Notes under the pieces: generated by a model
The model's input: only the letters and a program-made list of their open reading frames with translations
What the model was told of the DNA's origin: nothing
The model's database searches: none
Assembly: GCF_900476375.1 (NCBI RefSeq)
Contig: NZ_UPPP01000079.1
Span: 1-53,267, forward strand
DNA from: Allolucifera butyrica
GTDB lineage: Bacteria > Bacillota > Negativicutes > Sporomusales > UPPP01
Direction of reading: 5' to 3'
DNA: 53,267 nucleotides
Shown: positions 1-8,266 of the stretch, in pieces
How the letters are laid out: each line of letters begins with the position of its first letter
Position numbering within the stretch: the first letter of the stretch is position 1
Translations under genes and position numbers: made by a program

Positions 1-626
1 TTAATTTTTGTAGTAAAGTTAAACCGGTCAATCGTAGATATGGTACCGGAACTTTGAGCGTTTGTCCCAAAGGTTGTCCACGGATTGTTTGAGAAGTCTG
101 CTTTATCCGGCGCTGCCGAGTTATAGCGGAAAGAAAAGCTGGTATTATTGTCAACTTTGGCGGTACTGTCAAGCAGGAACCGGTACTGTTCATTCATGGA
201 GCTAGGTTTATTGGGAGTATTAAATGCTTTGTCTGTATAGCGAAATACTGCATTGCCTTTGAACACAATATTGGGCTGATTGGCTTCGAGTTTAGAGACG
301 CGTACGCCGAGGCTATCCAGTTCGGCCGCGAACTCGGCGGCCAATTTGTTGATTAAAGCCTTGTCCTGTGCGTTGGCTTTATCTTCTTTAGTTACCGCAT
401 TGGCTACAATTTGGGCCATTTCGTAACGGGTCATAAGATTATTACCCTGGAAAGCGCCGTTGCCATAACCGGATAGGATGCCGTCCTGAACCAATTGTTT
501 AACAGCACTGTAAGCCCAGCTCCCGGCGGGAACATCGGCGAACGGACTGGCAGGCGCCGCGGACGCGATTGCCATAGTGCTCATAACAATTACAACCACC
601 ATAAAAACCATAAGTACTTTTTTCAT
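1..626 (-). CDS. SLH-domain outer-membrane porin (OmpM-like), N-terminal part
   Basis: Start ATG at 626-624 with a GGGGGAGG ribosome site just upstream. About 208 codons are present before the window edge. Residues 1-24 form a signal peptide ending near ASAAPAS. One S-layer homology domain follows (about 28-75, starting FADVPAGSWAYSAV and containing TRYEMAQIVANAV), then a short coiled-coil stretch (KLAAEFAAELDSLGVRVSKLE) and the first beta strands. This is the architecture of Negativicutes OmpM porins, where the SLH domain grips peptidoglycan-linked polyamine and the barrel sits in the outer membrane. The frame runs off position 1. It continues in frame with the C-terminal part at the other end of the window if the two ends are joined through their 21-bp identity, giving 455 residues. 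Function is a family-level call. Confidence 0.85.
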   Translation of the reverse strand, partial: MKKVLMVFMVVVIVMSTMAIASAAPASPFADVPAGSWAYSAVKQLVQDGILSGYGNGAFQGNNLMTRYEMAQIVANAVTKEDKANAQDKALINKLAAEFAAELDSLGVRVSKLEANQPNIVFKGNAVFRYTDKAFNTPNKPSSMNEQYRFLLDSTAKVDNNTSFSFRYNSAAPDKADFSNNPWTTFGTNAQSSGTISTIDRFNFTTKI

Positions 627-855
627 TTAGAAATCCTCCCCCTTAGCGACGATCTTAACACCGCTTCTTTTTATAACTCTCAACTAAGTAAATAATAAGT
701 TCTATTTGGCTGTGGAGAAAATCACCTCCCCTCCTAGCATATTAATATAGACAACCCAATATAAACTGTTTGCGTATCTGCTAAAAGTTTTCCTTATTAC
801 TCTATCTGGTATTGGACCGGTTCCTGCCTCATCAATAGTTAGCGATTATACTGGT
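627..855. promoter_or_regulatory. Porin leader and promoter region
   Basis: This gap lies upstream of the minus-strand porin. On that strand an AT-rich stretch (about 745-775) is followed by a long leader with a purine-rich GGAGGGGAGGTGA run near 725-737 that could start a 12-codon mini-ORF. No gene is seen. The exact promoter cannot be assigned by eye. Confidence 0.3.
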
Positions 856-1761
856 CTATTTATCAATGATGGAATTGAAATCATCCGGATTGTCATTGGG
901 GACCATTTGTGCCGTAAAATACGTTCCTTTTGCGATAAGTTCCCGGATAATCGCGGCTTCTTCCGGCAAAAGGGATACCGTTTTGCGATAAGCTGTTGTT
1001 CCCGGACGCGCCGGAACATTTCCCAGATTCACTTCCTTGAACAGATATCCATGCCCCGCCAGCGCCTTCAATGTTTCGACGCGCTGTATAAGCACCAGCA
1101 GCCGTTCTCCCTCATAAGCCCCAGGTTCCTGTAGCCGTTCCGCCGCCTTACGCGTGGATAGGATCGACAGCTTTATATGATTTGGCTTTGCCATTTTCAA
1201 AGCCATCTTCTGCATTTCATCCTTTACAGCCAAATCATCGATAACCATGATCCGGTTCACACCAAGCTTCGGTACCCAGGCTGTCGCGACCTGACCATGA
1301 ATTCCGCGTGCATCGATCCTTACATTCCGTATCTCCATGATGCCCGTCTTTTTTTCTTCATCAACTGCTGATACCGGGTTGTCTAAAGCCTTTCTCATAT
1401 CCTGTATCCCGCTTCTCCCCGCCTTCAGCACAGCGGACAAATCAGTATCCGGGCCCAGAATTGACGTCAATAGCATCGGCAGATTCATTCCGCTGATGAG
1501 CCCGTATCTTTCCTGCGGCAAAAATTCCATTACTGCCGCATTGGCAGGAGAACCACCAAGCAAATCGGCAAAAACAAAGACCTTTTCATAATCTCTGAAC
1601 GAATCCGACATCTCCTGCATTTTTTTCTTCAGATCTTCTTTCCCTTGGTCTGGCTGCAGGCATATCGTAGACACATTCGATACATCTCCGACAATCATGC
1701 TTAACGAATACTTGAACGCTTCCGGTAAAGTCCCATGTCCTACGAGCAAAAAGCCTCTCAT
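856..1761 (-). CDS. PTS mannose-family fused EIIAB component
   Basis: A 301-residue cytoplasmic phosphotransferase subunit. Residues 1-125 are an EIIA(man) domain, with phosphoacceptor His9 in LLVGHG and the DLLGGSPANAA loop. Residues 142-301 are an EIIB(man/sor) domain, with His155 in the VRIDARGIHGQV segment. EIIA passes phosphate from HPr to EIIB, which phosphorylates sugar as it enters through EIIC/EIID. No EIIC or EIID lies nearby, so this is an orphan pair that must borrow a channel or has a regulatory role. The start is 15 bp after the sulfatase stop, so the two are co-transcribed. The ribosome site (AAAGGAGATG) overlaps the sulfatase tail. Confidence 0.85.
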   Translation of the reverse strand: MRGFLLVGHGTLPEAFKYSLSMIVGDVSNVSTICLQPDQGKEDLKKKMQEMSDSFRDYEKVFVFADLLGGSPANAAVMEFLPQERYGLISGMNLPMLLTSILGPDTDLSAVLKAGRSGIQDMRKALDNPVSAVDEEKKTGIMEIRNVRIDARGIHGQVATAWVPKLGVNRIMVIDDLAVKDEMQKMALKMAKPNHIKLSILSTRKAAERLQEPGAYEGERLLVLIQRVETLKALAGHGYLFKEVNLGNVPARPGTTAYRKTVSLLPEEAAIIRELIAKGTYFTAQMVPNDNPDDFNSIIDK

Positions 1762-1776
1762 CCTTTCTCATCTCCT

Positions 1777-3153
1777 TTAATTTCCCAAGCTCTCATAATC
1801 ATCCGCATCTTTCGAGTTCGGGGAATATGTTTCTTTTTTATTGACTTTCCATTCCTTCCGGATTTCGATTGGTCCCTCAAGCAGAGGATCCTTTGTCCGA
1901 ACCATGAATCCATACAGCTCTCGCCGCATATGTTCAAGCTCCTGCCGGTATTCCGGATTCCGTGCCAGATTGTTCTTTTCAAAGGGGTCATAATATAAAT
2001 CATAAAGACATTCAGATTCCTTAGTCACCTTCGACAGGCCATGTTCCTGATAGAATTCCTTGACCGGTGAATTGTCGATATTGGAATAATTGACTTTCAG
2101 ATAATCCTCGTCAAAATACCGGATATACTTAAAGCGCCTGCTCCGTACCGCGCGTACCGGCTCATAGGAGGTATGGAAATTGATTTCACCGAAAATCACC
2201 TCGTCTCCCTCGCATTCCTTCCCCGCAAAAAGCCCCGCAAAGCTTTTGCCTTCCAGATACTCCGGCATCTTGATAGCGACCAGCTCACACAGCGTAGGAA
2301 TTACGTCGATATGGGAAATCAATCCGTCATAGCTATTCTTGCCATATCTTGAGCCCGGGACACGCATCGACAGGAGGACCCCTATGCCGCTGTCATTGAG
2401 TGTGCATTTCGCAAACGGGTAAGCAAGCCCATGGTCTGTCGTAAGAACTATGATGGTCTTATCATACAGATTGTTCCGCTTCAATGCGTCGATGACCTTA
2501 CCGACATTATCATCGGCCAGCTTGGCGCTTGTCTTATATTGCGCAAAATCTTTACGCATGACTTCATTGTTAGGCACATTGGGCGGCGGCTGCGAATTGT
2601 CTATGGAAATTCCCTCTGCGATTTCCGCCGGATATTTCCTATGCGTGGCATGCATCCCATAGGAAACAAAGAATGGCTCTCCACGGTCGTAGCCATCTAG
2701 CCACCGGCTCAAATTATCCGCGTTGTCCTTATCCCAGCATACGAGTTTTTCTTCAGAATACTGCGTATGATTGGCACTCAAATCCTCTATATAACCCAGC
2801 GTACCAATCGCCATTGCATGATCCGTATAGTAACCAATTTCATGCTGGACACCGCATAAAGCCGTATGATAGCCATTTTGGCGCAGCAGGTTTGCCAAAT
2901 GCCAGTCCTGTCTAATGGAGAATCCTCTCTGCGCGAGTCCCAGCATTCCGTTCTGATGGGGGAATACCCCTGTCAGAAGCCCGGCCCGGCTCGGTGAGCA
3001 GGTCGGTGCGACGCTGAAAGCATTTTGGAACAGTACTGCATCATCACACAAACGTTGATAATTCGGTGTTGGGATTCCATACCCATATGCACTGATCATC
3101 CTGCCTGTATCGTGTGTATGCAGATACAGGATATTCATTTTCGTAGTATCCAT
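1777..3153 (-). CDS. Type I sulfatase, N-sulfoglucosamine sulfohydrolase-like
   Basis: A 458-residue sulfatase of the alkaline-phosphatase superfamily. The C-x-P-x-R signature is CSPSRAGLLTG with Cys52, the residue converted to formylglycine. The flanking LFQNAFSVAPTCSPSRAG and FPHQNGMLGL resemble heparan N-sulfatase (SGSH-type) enzymes. A second metal/active-site block is VLTTDHGLAYPFAKCTL near residue 240. No signal peptide is seen, so it acts in the cytoplasm on an imported sulfated sugar. First gene of an operon with the PTS EIIAB; a GntR/UTRA regulator is divergent. No maturation enzyme (anSME) is in the window. Substrate is inferred from similarity only. Confidence 0.8.
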   Translation of the reverse strand: MDTTKMNILYLHTHDTGRMISAYGYGIPTPNYQRLCDDAVLFQNAFSVAPTCSPSRAGLLTGVFPHQNGMLGLAQRGFSIRQDWHLANLLRQNGYHTALCGVQHEIGYYTDHAMAIGTLGYIEDLSANHTQYSEEKLVCWDKDNADNLSRWLDGYDRGEPFFVSYGMHATHRKYPAEIAEGISIDNSQPPPNVPNNEVMRKDFAQYKTSAKLADDNVGKVIDALKRNNLYDKTIIVLTTDHGLAYPFAKCTLNDSGIGVLLSMRVPGSRYGKNSYDGLISHIDVIPTLCELVAIKMPEYLEGKSFAGLFAGKECEGDEVIFGEINFHTSYEPVRAVRSRRFKYIRYFDEDYLKVNYSNIDNSPVKEFYQEHGLSKVTKESECLYDLYYDPFEKNNLARNPEYRQELEHMRRELYGFMVRTKDPLLEGPIEIRKEWKVNKKETYSPNSKDADDYESLGN

Positions 3154-3435
3154 TTATATCTCTACCTTTCGATCTCACATTGTATGTTCAGTGTATACGC
3201 AACAAACAAAGGAAACAATATCAAACTCCTTTTTTGATATAACAAATTAAATTATATTAATACAAATCATGTATTCATTATTATGAAAATACTGTTTATT
3301 CCACTATGCGGGAATAGGTTTTTCATATCAAACAGCAATATATCTGATTCTTCTTCTATAGCAATCCTATATTTCCGTCCATATTGAATCGGCATGTTCT
3401 TCCTTGTATAATACAAATTATAAGAGGTGAGTGAT
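3154..3435. promoter_or_regulatory. Divergent control region with two ATACAA inverted repeats
   Basis: AT-rich gap between the sulfatase operon and the GntR regulator. Two related dyads are visible: TTGTAT-A-ATACAA, perfect 6-1-6, at 3404-3416, just before the regulator's ribosome site, and ATACA-N5-TGTAT at 3260-3274. Both share ATACAA. They are good candidates for the operators of the adjacent GntR protein, giving autoregulation and control of the sulfatase operon. This is inference from position and symmetry. Confidence 0.45.
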
Positions 3436-4161
3436 TTGTATTCTTCCAATCCACTATATAAAGCCATTGCCGGAGATTTGATACAAAAAATCGAAGATGC
3501 CGTATATCCTAAGGGAAAGACTCTGCCTACCGAGGAAAAGCTCACGAAGATATATCATGTATCCCGTGTCACCATCCGCCAGGCCATACAGGTTCTCGTC
3601 GAAAAAAAATATGTAAAGAAGAGGCAAGGCAGCGGATCACAGGTAATCTTCTCAAAGAACAGCTCTATCATCGAACGCTCGGCAAAAATCCTGCCTTTTT
3701 CTGAAGAAATGCGTACCCTGGGCAGACTACCTTCCTCCAGGGTCATCTCCTTCCAAATCATCGTGGCAGACAAAAAGCTTTCCTCCCAGTTGGAGCTCGC
3801 AGAGCATGAGCCGGTCTACAACTACAAACGGATACTCATGGCAAACGGATACCCCTATTGCTTCGAGGAAGGCTTCATTCCCGTAAAGCCGTTTTCCGAC
3901 CTTACGCTTGAACATTTATTGACCTCAAAAATCGCTTATTTTGAAAAAGCAAAGGGTATCATGATCGATTACAGCCACCAGATTGTCCATGCCGTTCTCC
4001 CATCTGAAGCCCTGTGTACGTTGCTCCAGGTGGACAACAAAAAGCCTTTATTGCAGGTAACGAACATCACCTACCAGACGAACGGAATTCCTCTTGATAA
4101 GACCGTCATCACCTTCGATTCTGAAATCTATCCGGCCAGCTTCATAAAGCGGAAACGTTGA
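3436..4161 (+). CDS. GntR-family transcriptional regulator with UTRA domain
   Basis: About 241 residues. A TTG start at 3436 is preferred because GAGGTGA (3424-3430) sits 5 bp upstream. A GTG at 3427 lies inside that ribosome site. The N-terminal winged helix (TLPTEEKLTKIYHVSRVTIR) is followed by a UTRA effector-binding domain (about 85-235) of the kind that binds phosphorylated or amino sugars. It is divergent from the sulfatase-EIIAB operon and is its likely regulator, probably relieved by a sugar phosphate made from the imported substrate. Confidence 0.85.
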   Translation: MYSSNPLYKAIAGDLIQKIEDAVYPKGKTLPTEEKLTKIYHVSRVTIRQAIQVLVEKKYVKKRQGSGSQVIFSKNSSIIERSAKILPFSEEMRTLGRLPSSRVISFQIIVADKKLSSQLELAEHEPVYNYKRILMANGYPYCFEEGFIPVKPFSDLTLEHLLTSKIAYFEKAKGIMIDYSHQIVHAVLPSEALCTLLQVDNKKPLLQVTNITYQTNGIPLDKTVITFDSEIYPASFIKRKR

Positions 4162-4255
4162 CGGACTTATTCGATGCCTTGCCGGCTCCAAGAAAGCACC
4201 ACAACATGAGTGTCGTATCATTATCGATAAACTAAAACTTAGCCAAATAATAGCA

Positions 4256-4297
4256 ACAGGCCGGTTAAGGTGTCCAAACTTACCTCAACCGGCCTGT
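4256..4297 (+). terminator. Hairpin after the GntR regulator
   Basis: Sixteen-base arms (ACAGGCCGGTTAAGGT and its complement with one G-T pair) separate a 10-base loop. The following run is only moderately T-rich, so it may be a terminator of reduced efficiency or an RNA-stabilising structure. Confidence 0.6.
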
Positions 4298-4701
4298 CTT
4301 CTGTTTCTATTCGATTATACATTCGACTTCAGTACCGTCAGGCAAACTTCCCGTTACCACCATTTTAATTTATCCAGAAGCCATAAGCTTTTGGATTTTT
4401 TATTGGGGTTGTCCATTAACCAAATCTAGTCGTAAACGTTCACCAATCGACATACAGAAACATATCATATATAAGTATTTGCAAAGAAATAGGCATTTTA
4501 CTTAAACGTTTATAGAAGGTGCAGCCTTCTACAAACCTTGCGGAATTCCTTGGGGGAAATCAGAAAAGAGATTTATCATCCGTTAGCTACTCCCCTTTAG
4601 GAGAGCCTATTAAATTTTCTGCTGCATTGTATGCATATCTCACTTAAATGTTATTCACTTTTTTTATTAATTTATATGCGGTAATATTTCTAAAAAATAT
4701 C

Positions 4702-4720
4702 GAGAATCGTTATCATTTCC
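4702..4720. promoter_or_regulatory. Possible Fur/Zur-type metal box
   Basis: GAGAATCGTTATCATTTCC resembles the 19-bp Fur consensus (GATAATGATTATCATTATC) at roughly 14 positions and lies about 60 bp before a metal exporter gene. A metal-responsive Fur-family site is plausible but unproven. Confidence 0.35.
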
Positions 4721-4778
4721 TAAGCTACTGTATTCTATGAAACGATTGCGGGAATTGGAACAATAGGAGGAAAAAAAT

Positions 4779-5645
4779 ATGCAATCGGCAAAATCGTTAA
4801 GCCTGTCAATCTTTTTAACAGCGTTCCATTTTGCCGCCAAGCTGATTGGCGGATATATAACAAACAGTCTGGCTTTAGTCAGCGATGCCTGGCACCTGCT
4901 GACTGACCTGTTATCACTTATCATTAGCTGGTGGGCTATAAAAAAAGCGGTGCAACCTCCCAATGCGTGGGCTACCTATGGTTTTCACCGGGTAGGAATT
5001 CTGGCTGCTCTGGTCAATAACGTTTCGCTGGTAGCCGTCTCCTTTTACATTCTGTATCAGGCTTATCTGCGCTTTCTTCATCCCGAAACCATCGAAACTG
5101 CGGGCATGTCCATATTAGCGATAGTGGGTATCATTATTAGCGCCGCCATTGTTTATTTAATACATGATGGTGCAAAGAACAACCTCAACATGCGCAGTGT
5201 CTGGCTCCATTTTGCCGGAGAAACCTGTGCCTCAATCGGAGTATTGGCTGGTGGTGTGGTTATATATTTTACTCATTGGTACTGGATTGATACTTTTCTC
5301 AGCGGAATTCTGGGCCTAACCATTTTACGCGGTGCGCTTATCATGCTAAAAGATATTATCATCATCCTGCTAGAAGGGATTCCTGACAATTTATCTCTAC
5401 AGGAGATTACCGCTTGTTTGAACCAGCTTCCCGATGTAACAGCCGCCAGGGACATCCATGTTTGGTGTCTGGCCGAGGAACAAATCGCTCTGTCTGCTCA
5501 TATTGAAATTGCCAGCGACATACCGCTTTCTCAGACCGAACCTTTACTAAAGCAAATTAAGGAAATGCTCGCCGGAACCTTTCACATTACCCATGTAAAT
5601 ATCCAGTTCGAGTTACACGAATGCCGTGATTGTCATCATGTATAA
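4779..5645 (+). CDS. Cation diffusion facilitator (CDF) metal exporter, variant site
   Basis: A 288-residue CzcD/ZnT-like protein with six predicted membrane helices and a C-terminal cytoplasmic ferredoxin-like domain ending in ECRDCHHV. In helix 2 the metal site is H39-x3-D43 (SDAWHLLTD, with Trp where Gly is usual). In helix 5 the usual H-x3-D is H144-x3-E148 (LHFAGETCAS), an Asp-to-Glu change. It lacks the His-rich leader of the other CDF in this window (14856-15797). A good ribosome site (ATAGGAGGAAAAAAAT) precedes the ATG. It stands alone between a terminator and a convergent hairpin. Transport of divalent metal out of the cytoplasm is the family role; the ion is not predictable. Confidence 0.85.
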   Translation: MQSAKSLSLSIFLTAFHFAAKLIGGYITNSLALVSDAWHLLTDLLSLIISWWAIKKAVQPPNAWATYGFHRVGILAALVNNVSLVAVSFYILYQAYLRFLHPETIETAGMSILAIVGIIISAAIVYLIHDGAKNNLNMRSVWLHFAGETCASIGVLAGGVVIYFTHWYWIDTFLSGILGLTILRGALIMLKDIIIILLEGIPDNLSLQEITACLNQLPDVTAARDIHVWCLAEEQIALSAHIEIASDIPLSQTEPLLKQIKEMLAGTFHITHVNIQFELHECRDCHHV

Positions 5646-5650
5646 CAGAA

Positions 5651-5695
5651 ATCCCCACATTCATCCTTTGTTTTAAATCAATGGGATAAAAGACC
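5651..5695 (-). repeat. Dispersed repeat family C, copy 1
   Basis: Shares CCTTTGTTTTAAAT and GGGATAAAAG in the same spacing with 20963-21007. In both places a hairpin follows directly on the plus strand. Read on the minus strand it contains a Shine-Dalgarno-like AAAGGA followed by ATG or GTG. Origin unknown. Confidence 0.55.
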
Positions 5696-5715
5696 GGCAG
5701 TCGAAGCTACCGGTC
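5692..5715. terminator. Bidirectional terminator hairpin
   Basis: Stem GACCGGCAG / CTACCGGTC with a 6-base loop, between the convergent CDF and endogalactanase genes. AAAAG lies before it and an A/T-rich run after it, so it can serve both strands. Confidence 0.6.
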
Positions 5716-5754
5716 AAACAAAATGTTATTTTTAATATCTAATCTATACTTTTT

Positions 5755-6684
5755 TCAGTATGCGGACATAGCGCTTGTTGGTTCTTTAGTCGAAGGGTCT
5801 GTTGCTCCCATAGTATAATTGTTCCAATTATAACATTCAGGCTCCCAATAAAATATTCCAACCCCGCCTACAGCTTTAACATTTGTTTTAAGCTGACTGA
5901 GAAACTTTGAAGCCGTTGTCGGGTCATTGTATACAAACCCTGCTTCTGAAATCACAACATTTGAACCATATCTTGATTGCATATCCTCCATATTCGCTAA
6001 GCATTTGCTGTTATAAGCAGTGTAATTACTTGCCGTGGGATAAAGCGACATTCCGACGATATCCCATTTGCCGTTAGCTGCTTTTAATCCATCAAAAAAC
6101 CATCTAAAAGTAGTATTATCATAACCGTTGGCTAAGTGAACGATGCATTTAATTGAACTGTTTACGGCTTTAACTGCGTTATAACCAGAGTTAATCAGCC
6201 ATGCAACATTGGAAAAACCATTTGAAATATTTCCGAGCGGCCATAATAAACCCGAGTTAATTTCGTTGCCTATTTGCACCCAGGTAGGAGTTACGCCAGC
6301 ATTTACCATATCAGTTATAACTTGATAGGTATAATTATATACCTGAGTTCCTAATGCAGACATCGTAGTATCATTGGACCAAGCAGTAGGGATTGTCTGA
6401 GCTCCAGGGTCTGCCCAGGTATCACTATAATGAAAATCTAACATGATAGCAGCCCCGATTGCCTTTGCCCGTTTTGCCATTGCAATGACTTGTGCTTCAC
6501 TACACATTCCATTATATGGGTCACTGGAAGGATTAACCCATAGTCTTAATCTAACGGCAGTAATCCCTAATTCTTCCATGATTGTCATCTCATCTTGCGT
6601 TGAACCACTTGAATTTTTGAAAGTATAACCTTTTGACTCCATTGCAGGCAACCAGCTCAAATCCGCTCCTTTGTAATAGGTCAT
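5755..6684 (-). CDS. GH53 arabinogalactan endo-beta-1,4-galactanase, no signal peptide
   Basis: A 309-residue (beta/alpha)8 glycosidase of family GH53. Catalytic acid/base Glu141 lies in VQIGNEINSGLLWP and nucleophile Glu247 in VISEAGF. The start MTYYKGADLSWLPAMESKG is exactly where mature secreted GH53 enzymes begin. A strong GGGAGGGTGATTTAA ribosome site lies before this ATG, so no signal peptide is encoded. The enzyme would be cytoplasmic, hydrolysing imported beta-1,4-galacto-oligosaccharides, or it has lost its export signal. No transporter for such oligosaccharides adjoins it. Single-gene unit. Confidence 0.85.
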   Translation of the reverse strand: MTYYKGADLSWLPAMESKGYTFKNSSGSTQDEMTIMEELGITAVRLRLWVNPSSDPYNGMCSEAQVIAMAKRAKAIGAAIMLDFHYSDTWADPGAQTIPTAWSNDTTMSALGTQVYNYTYQVITDMVNAGVTPTWVQIGNEINSGLLWPLGNISNGFSNVAWLINSGYNAVKAVNSSIKCIVHLANGYDNTTFRWFFDGLKAANGKWDIVGMSLYPTASNYTAYNSKCLANMEDMQSRYGSNVVISEAGFVYNDPTTASKFLSQLKTNVKAVGGVGIFYWEPECYNWNNYTMGATDPSTKEPTSAMSAY

Positions 6685-7086
6685 TTAAATCACCCTCCCA
6701 AAATTATTTTTAGCCAATATAAGCCAGAAACTCTTATAGCCAATGTGTTTCCTGCATATCGGCTTTCACTTATATACATTCATTACAGCTTCTCTTTTTA
6801 ACGGGGCAAAATAACCTACTTAGCAGAAAATAAAACAGCCACCCATTGAGAATCCGATCAATCTCGAATACCCGCCGTCTTCCCATTTCAGGGATAATGG
6901 TCGTATTTTTCCTTTGGTGTCATGAACTGCAGATTCAGGTTTGTTAGTAGTGGATAAGATAACCGGTAATTAATAGGCATAAGAGTAATTTCTATTAAAC
7001 TAAAAAAATAGGCGTTGGAGCAGAAACACTGAAAAAGTGATCGTTTCATGAATTTGAATACGGTAGAATAGAAAAAGTGGACTTTT
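6685..7086. other. Gene-poor stretch with a degraded coding trace
   Basis: On the minus strand, about 6820-6960 encodes a start-less frame reading in part AVHDTKGKIRPLSLKWEDGG. This resembles the core of a family of small proteins with a KxRPLxFKWEDG pattern. A stop (6820-6822) and the absence of a start suggest a decayed gene. An inverted repeat (CACTGAAAAAGT at 7027-7038 and its complement at 7081-7092) closes the stretch. Confidence 0.35.
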
Positions 7087-7357
7087 TCAGTGGTCTCGTT
7101 GGGAATATGGATTATTTTTTTTAGTCCATTCGCTTAGGTCGGAAGGGCCGGAGACTATCCCGCCTAGTTTATCCCATTCCGGGTAGCCGGTAACATGAAT
7201 CGAAACATTATCAGCAGCAACCCATGGACTGTAGTGAACCTCCAATTCTTGATTTTCAATTCCTAAAACAAAATTTCCTTTTCCATCGGGTTTAATCCAA
7301 AAGGTACCAACTGGGCTTTTATAGGTATACATTCAATCTCCTTTCTTCTCCAACGCC
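7011..7357. repeat. 347-bp segment bounded by 16-bp inverted repeats
   Basis: GGCGTTGGAGCAGAAA at 7011-7026 is matched by its complement (one mismatch) at 7342-7357, flanking the 81-residue gene. No clear target duplication is seen. It could be a small non-autonomous element or chance similarity. Confidence 0.35.
7087..7332 (-). CDS. Small conserved-looking protein of unknown function
   Basis: 81 residues, no signal or membrane segment, rich in Trp and Gly (KSPVGTFWIKPDGKGNFVLG, AADNVSIHVTGYPEWDKLG). A clear ribosome site (AAAGGAGATTGA) precedes the ATG. The pattern looks like a small single-domain cytosolic protein I cannot name. Its start overlaps another short open frame encoding YPIYFIDDLEPVIQYEEG without a start codon, probably the tail of a decayed neighbour. 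A hairpin (GAAAAAGT-GG-ACTTTTTC) overlaps its stop. Confidence 0.55.
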   Translation of the reverse strand: MYTYKSPVGTFWIKPDGKGNFVLGIENQELEVHYSPWVAADNVSIHVTGYPEWDKLGGIVSGPSDLSEWTKKNNPYSQRDH

Positions 7358-7514
7358 CAACAAGATTTCACTAAAGCCTTCTTCGTATTGAATAACTGGC
7401 TCCAGATCATCTATAAAGTATATCGGGTAGACTAAACAATTAGCATCTCCTTACCATCCACTTTAAACCAGTTTGACAGACACTAAAATTTTAACATAGA
7501 GCTATATATATATT

Positions 7515-8189
7515 GTGGCTGTTCTAATTTCCAGCATTCCTGTTTTTTCTGTATTGTTCGCAGTTATGTTTTTGCATGAAAAGGTTTATCTATATACGGT
7601 AATTTCTTTGATTGTTAATATATCTGGTATAGCCGTTATCATAGATCCGCGTCGAATGACTGGAAGTACAGCCGGAGTAATTTTGATTTTACTTTCTGCT
7701 GTTGCATTTGCTGCTTATACTATTATTGGAAAGAAGCGTATTCAATATTATGGAGGCACTGCACTAACTTGTTTTAGCTTTTTGTTTGGCAGCATAGAAA
7801 TTTTACTATTGATACTTATTACTCGAATTCAGCCAATTGCTGCCTTTTTCTCCGAAAACGGCATGAGTTTGCTGTCTAGAGTGCCACTGTTGTATGGCGT
7901 TACCCTCCATACGCTACCAAATTTAATTTTTACCGGCATATTTGTCACAGGACTTGGATATATGCTTTATTTTTTAGGCATAGAAGCCACTTCGACAGCA
8001 ACTGGGTCGCAGGTTTTCTTTATAAAACCTGCCTTAGCGCCCCTTTTGGCCTTGCTTATTCTTAAAGAAGCAATCACTACAAGCATGATCACAGGAATTG
8101 TTATAATTATTGTAGGTTCCACTATTTCTTTTATTGGTGACCGCAAAATGCGGAAAATCCAGATGTCAGGGGACGGGGACTTCCCATAA
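7515..8189 (+). pseudogene. EamA/DMT-family transporter, 5'-truncated
   Basis: 224 codons matching the drug/metabolite transporter family from the end of the first EamA repeat onward (LISSIPVFSVLFAVMFLHEKV, normally around helix 4). It continues through the second repeat (helices 5-10, GVILILLSAVAFAAYTIIGK ... GIVIIIVGSTISFIGD). About 80-90 N-terminal residues, three helices, are missing and are not found in other frames upstream. The GTG at 7515 has no good ribosome site. The C-terminal residues MSGDGDFP are encoded by a dispersed repeat arm. Likely non-functional. Confidence 0.7.
8165..8178 (+). repeat. Partial family B repeat arm
   Basis: GTCAGGGGACGGGG matches the 5' arm of the family B hairpin seen whole at 36282-36338. 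It is followed directly by a family A element, the same order as at 36282-36390. It lies inside the 3' end of the EamA frame. Confidence 0.5.
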
Positions 8190-8240
8190 AAAACAAAACT
8201 CCTGCCAAATTTCACATTATTGGGGCAGAAGTTTATTGAT
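8185..8240 (+). repeat. Dispersed hairpin repeat family A, copy 1
   Basis: CATAAAAAACAAAACTCCTGCC ... GGGGCAGAAGTTTATT pattern. Arms CTGCC and GGCAG pair, and an A-rich left flank gives a T-rich tail on the minus strand. Copies 2-4 lie at 12041-12110, 20786-20845 and 36340-36390, all in the same orientation. Confidence 0.75.
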
Positions 8241-8266
8241 GATGGTGGTTAAAATTAAAAGACACT

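Larger units (their letters stand above)
4162..4778. other. Gene-free stretch of 617 bp
   Basis: No convincing open frame on either strand. It holds the terminator-like hairpin at 4256-4297, a short GAAGG-type palindrome near 4516-4530, and a Fur-like box at 4702-4720 before the CDF gene. The remainder is AT-rich and unassigned. Confidence 0.6.

Noticed and set aside
7515..8189. A complete EamA transporter
   Set aside because: It begins within the first repeat and lacks about three helices; no ribosome site before the GTG.
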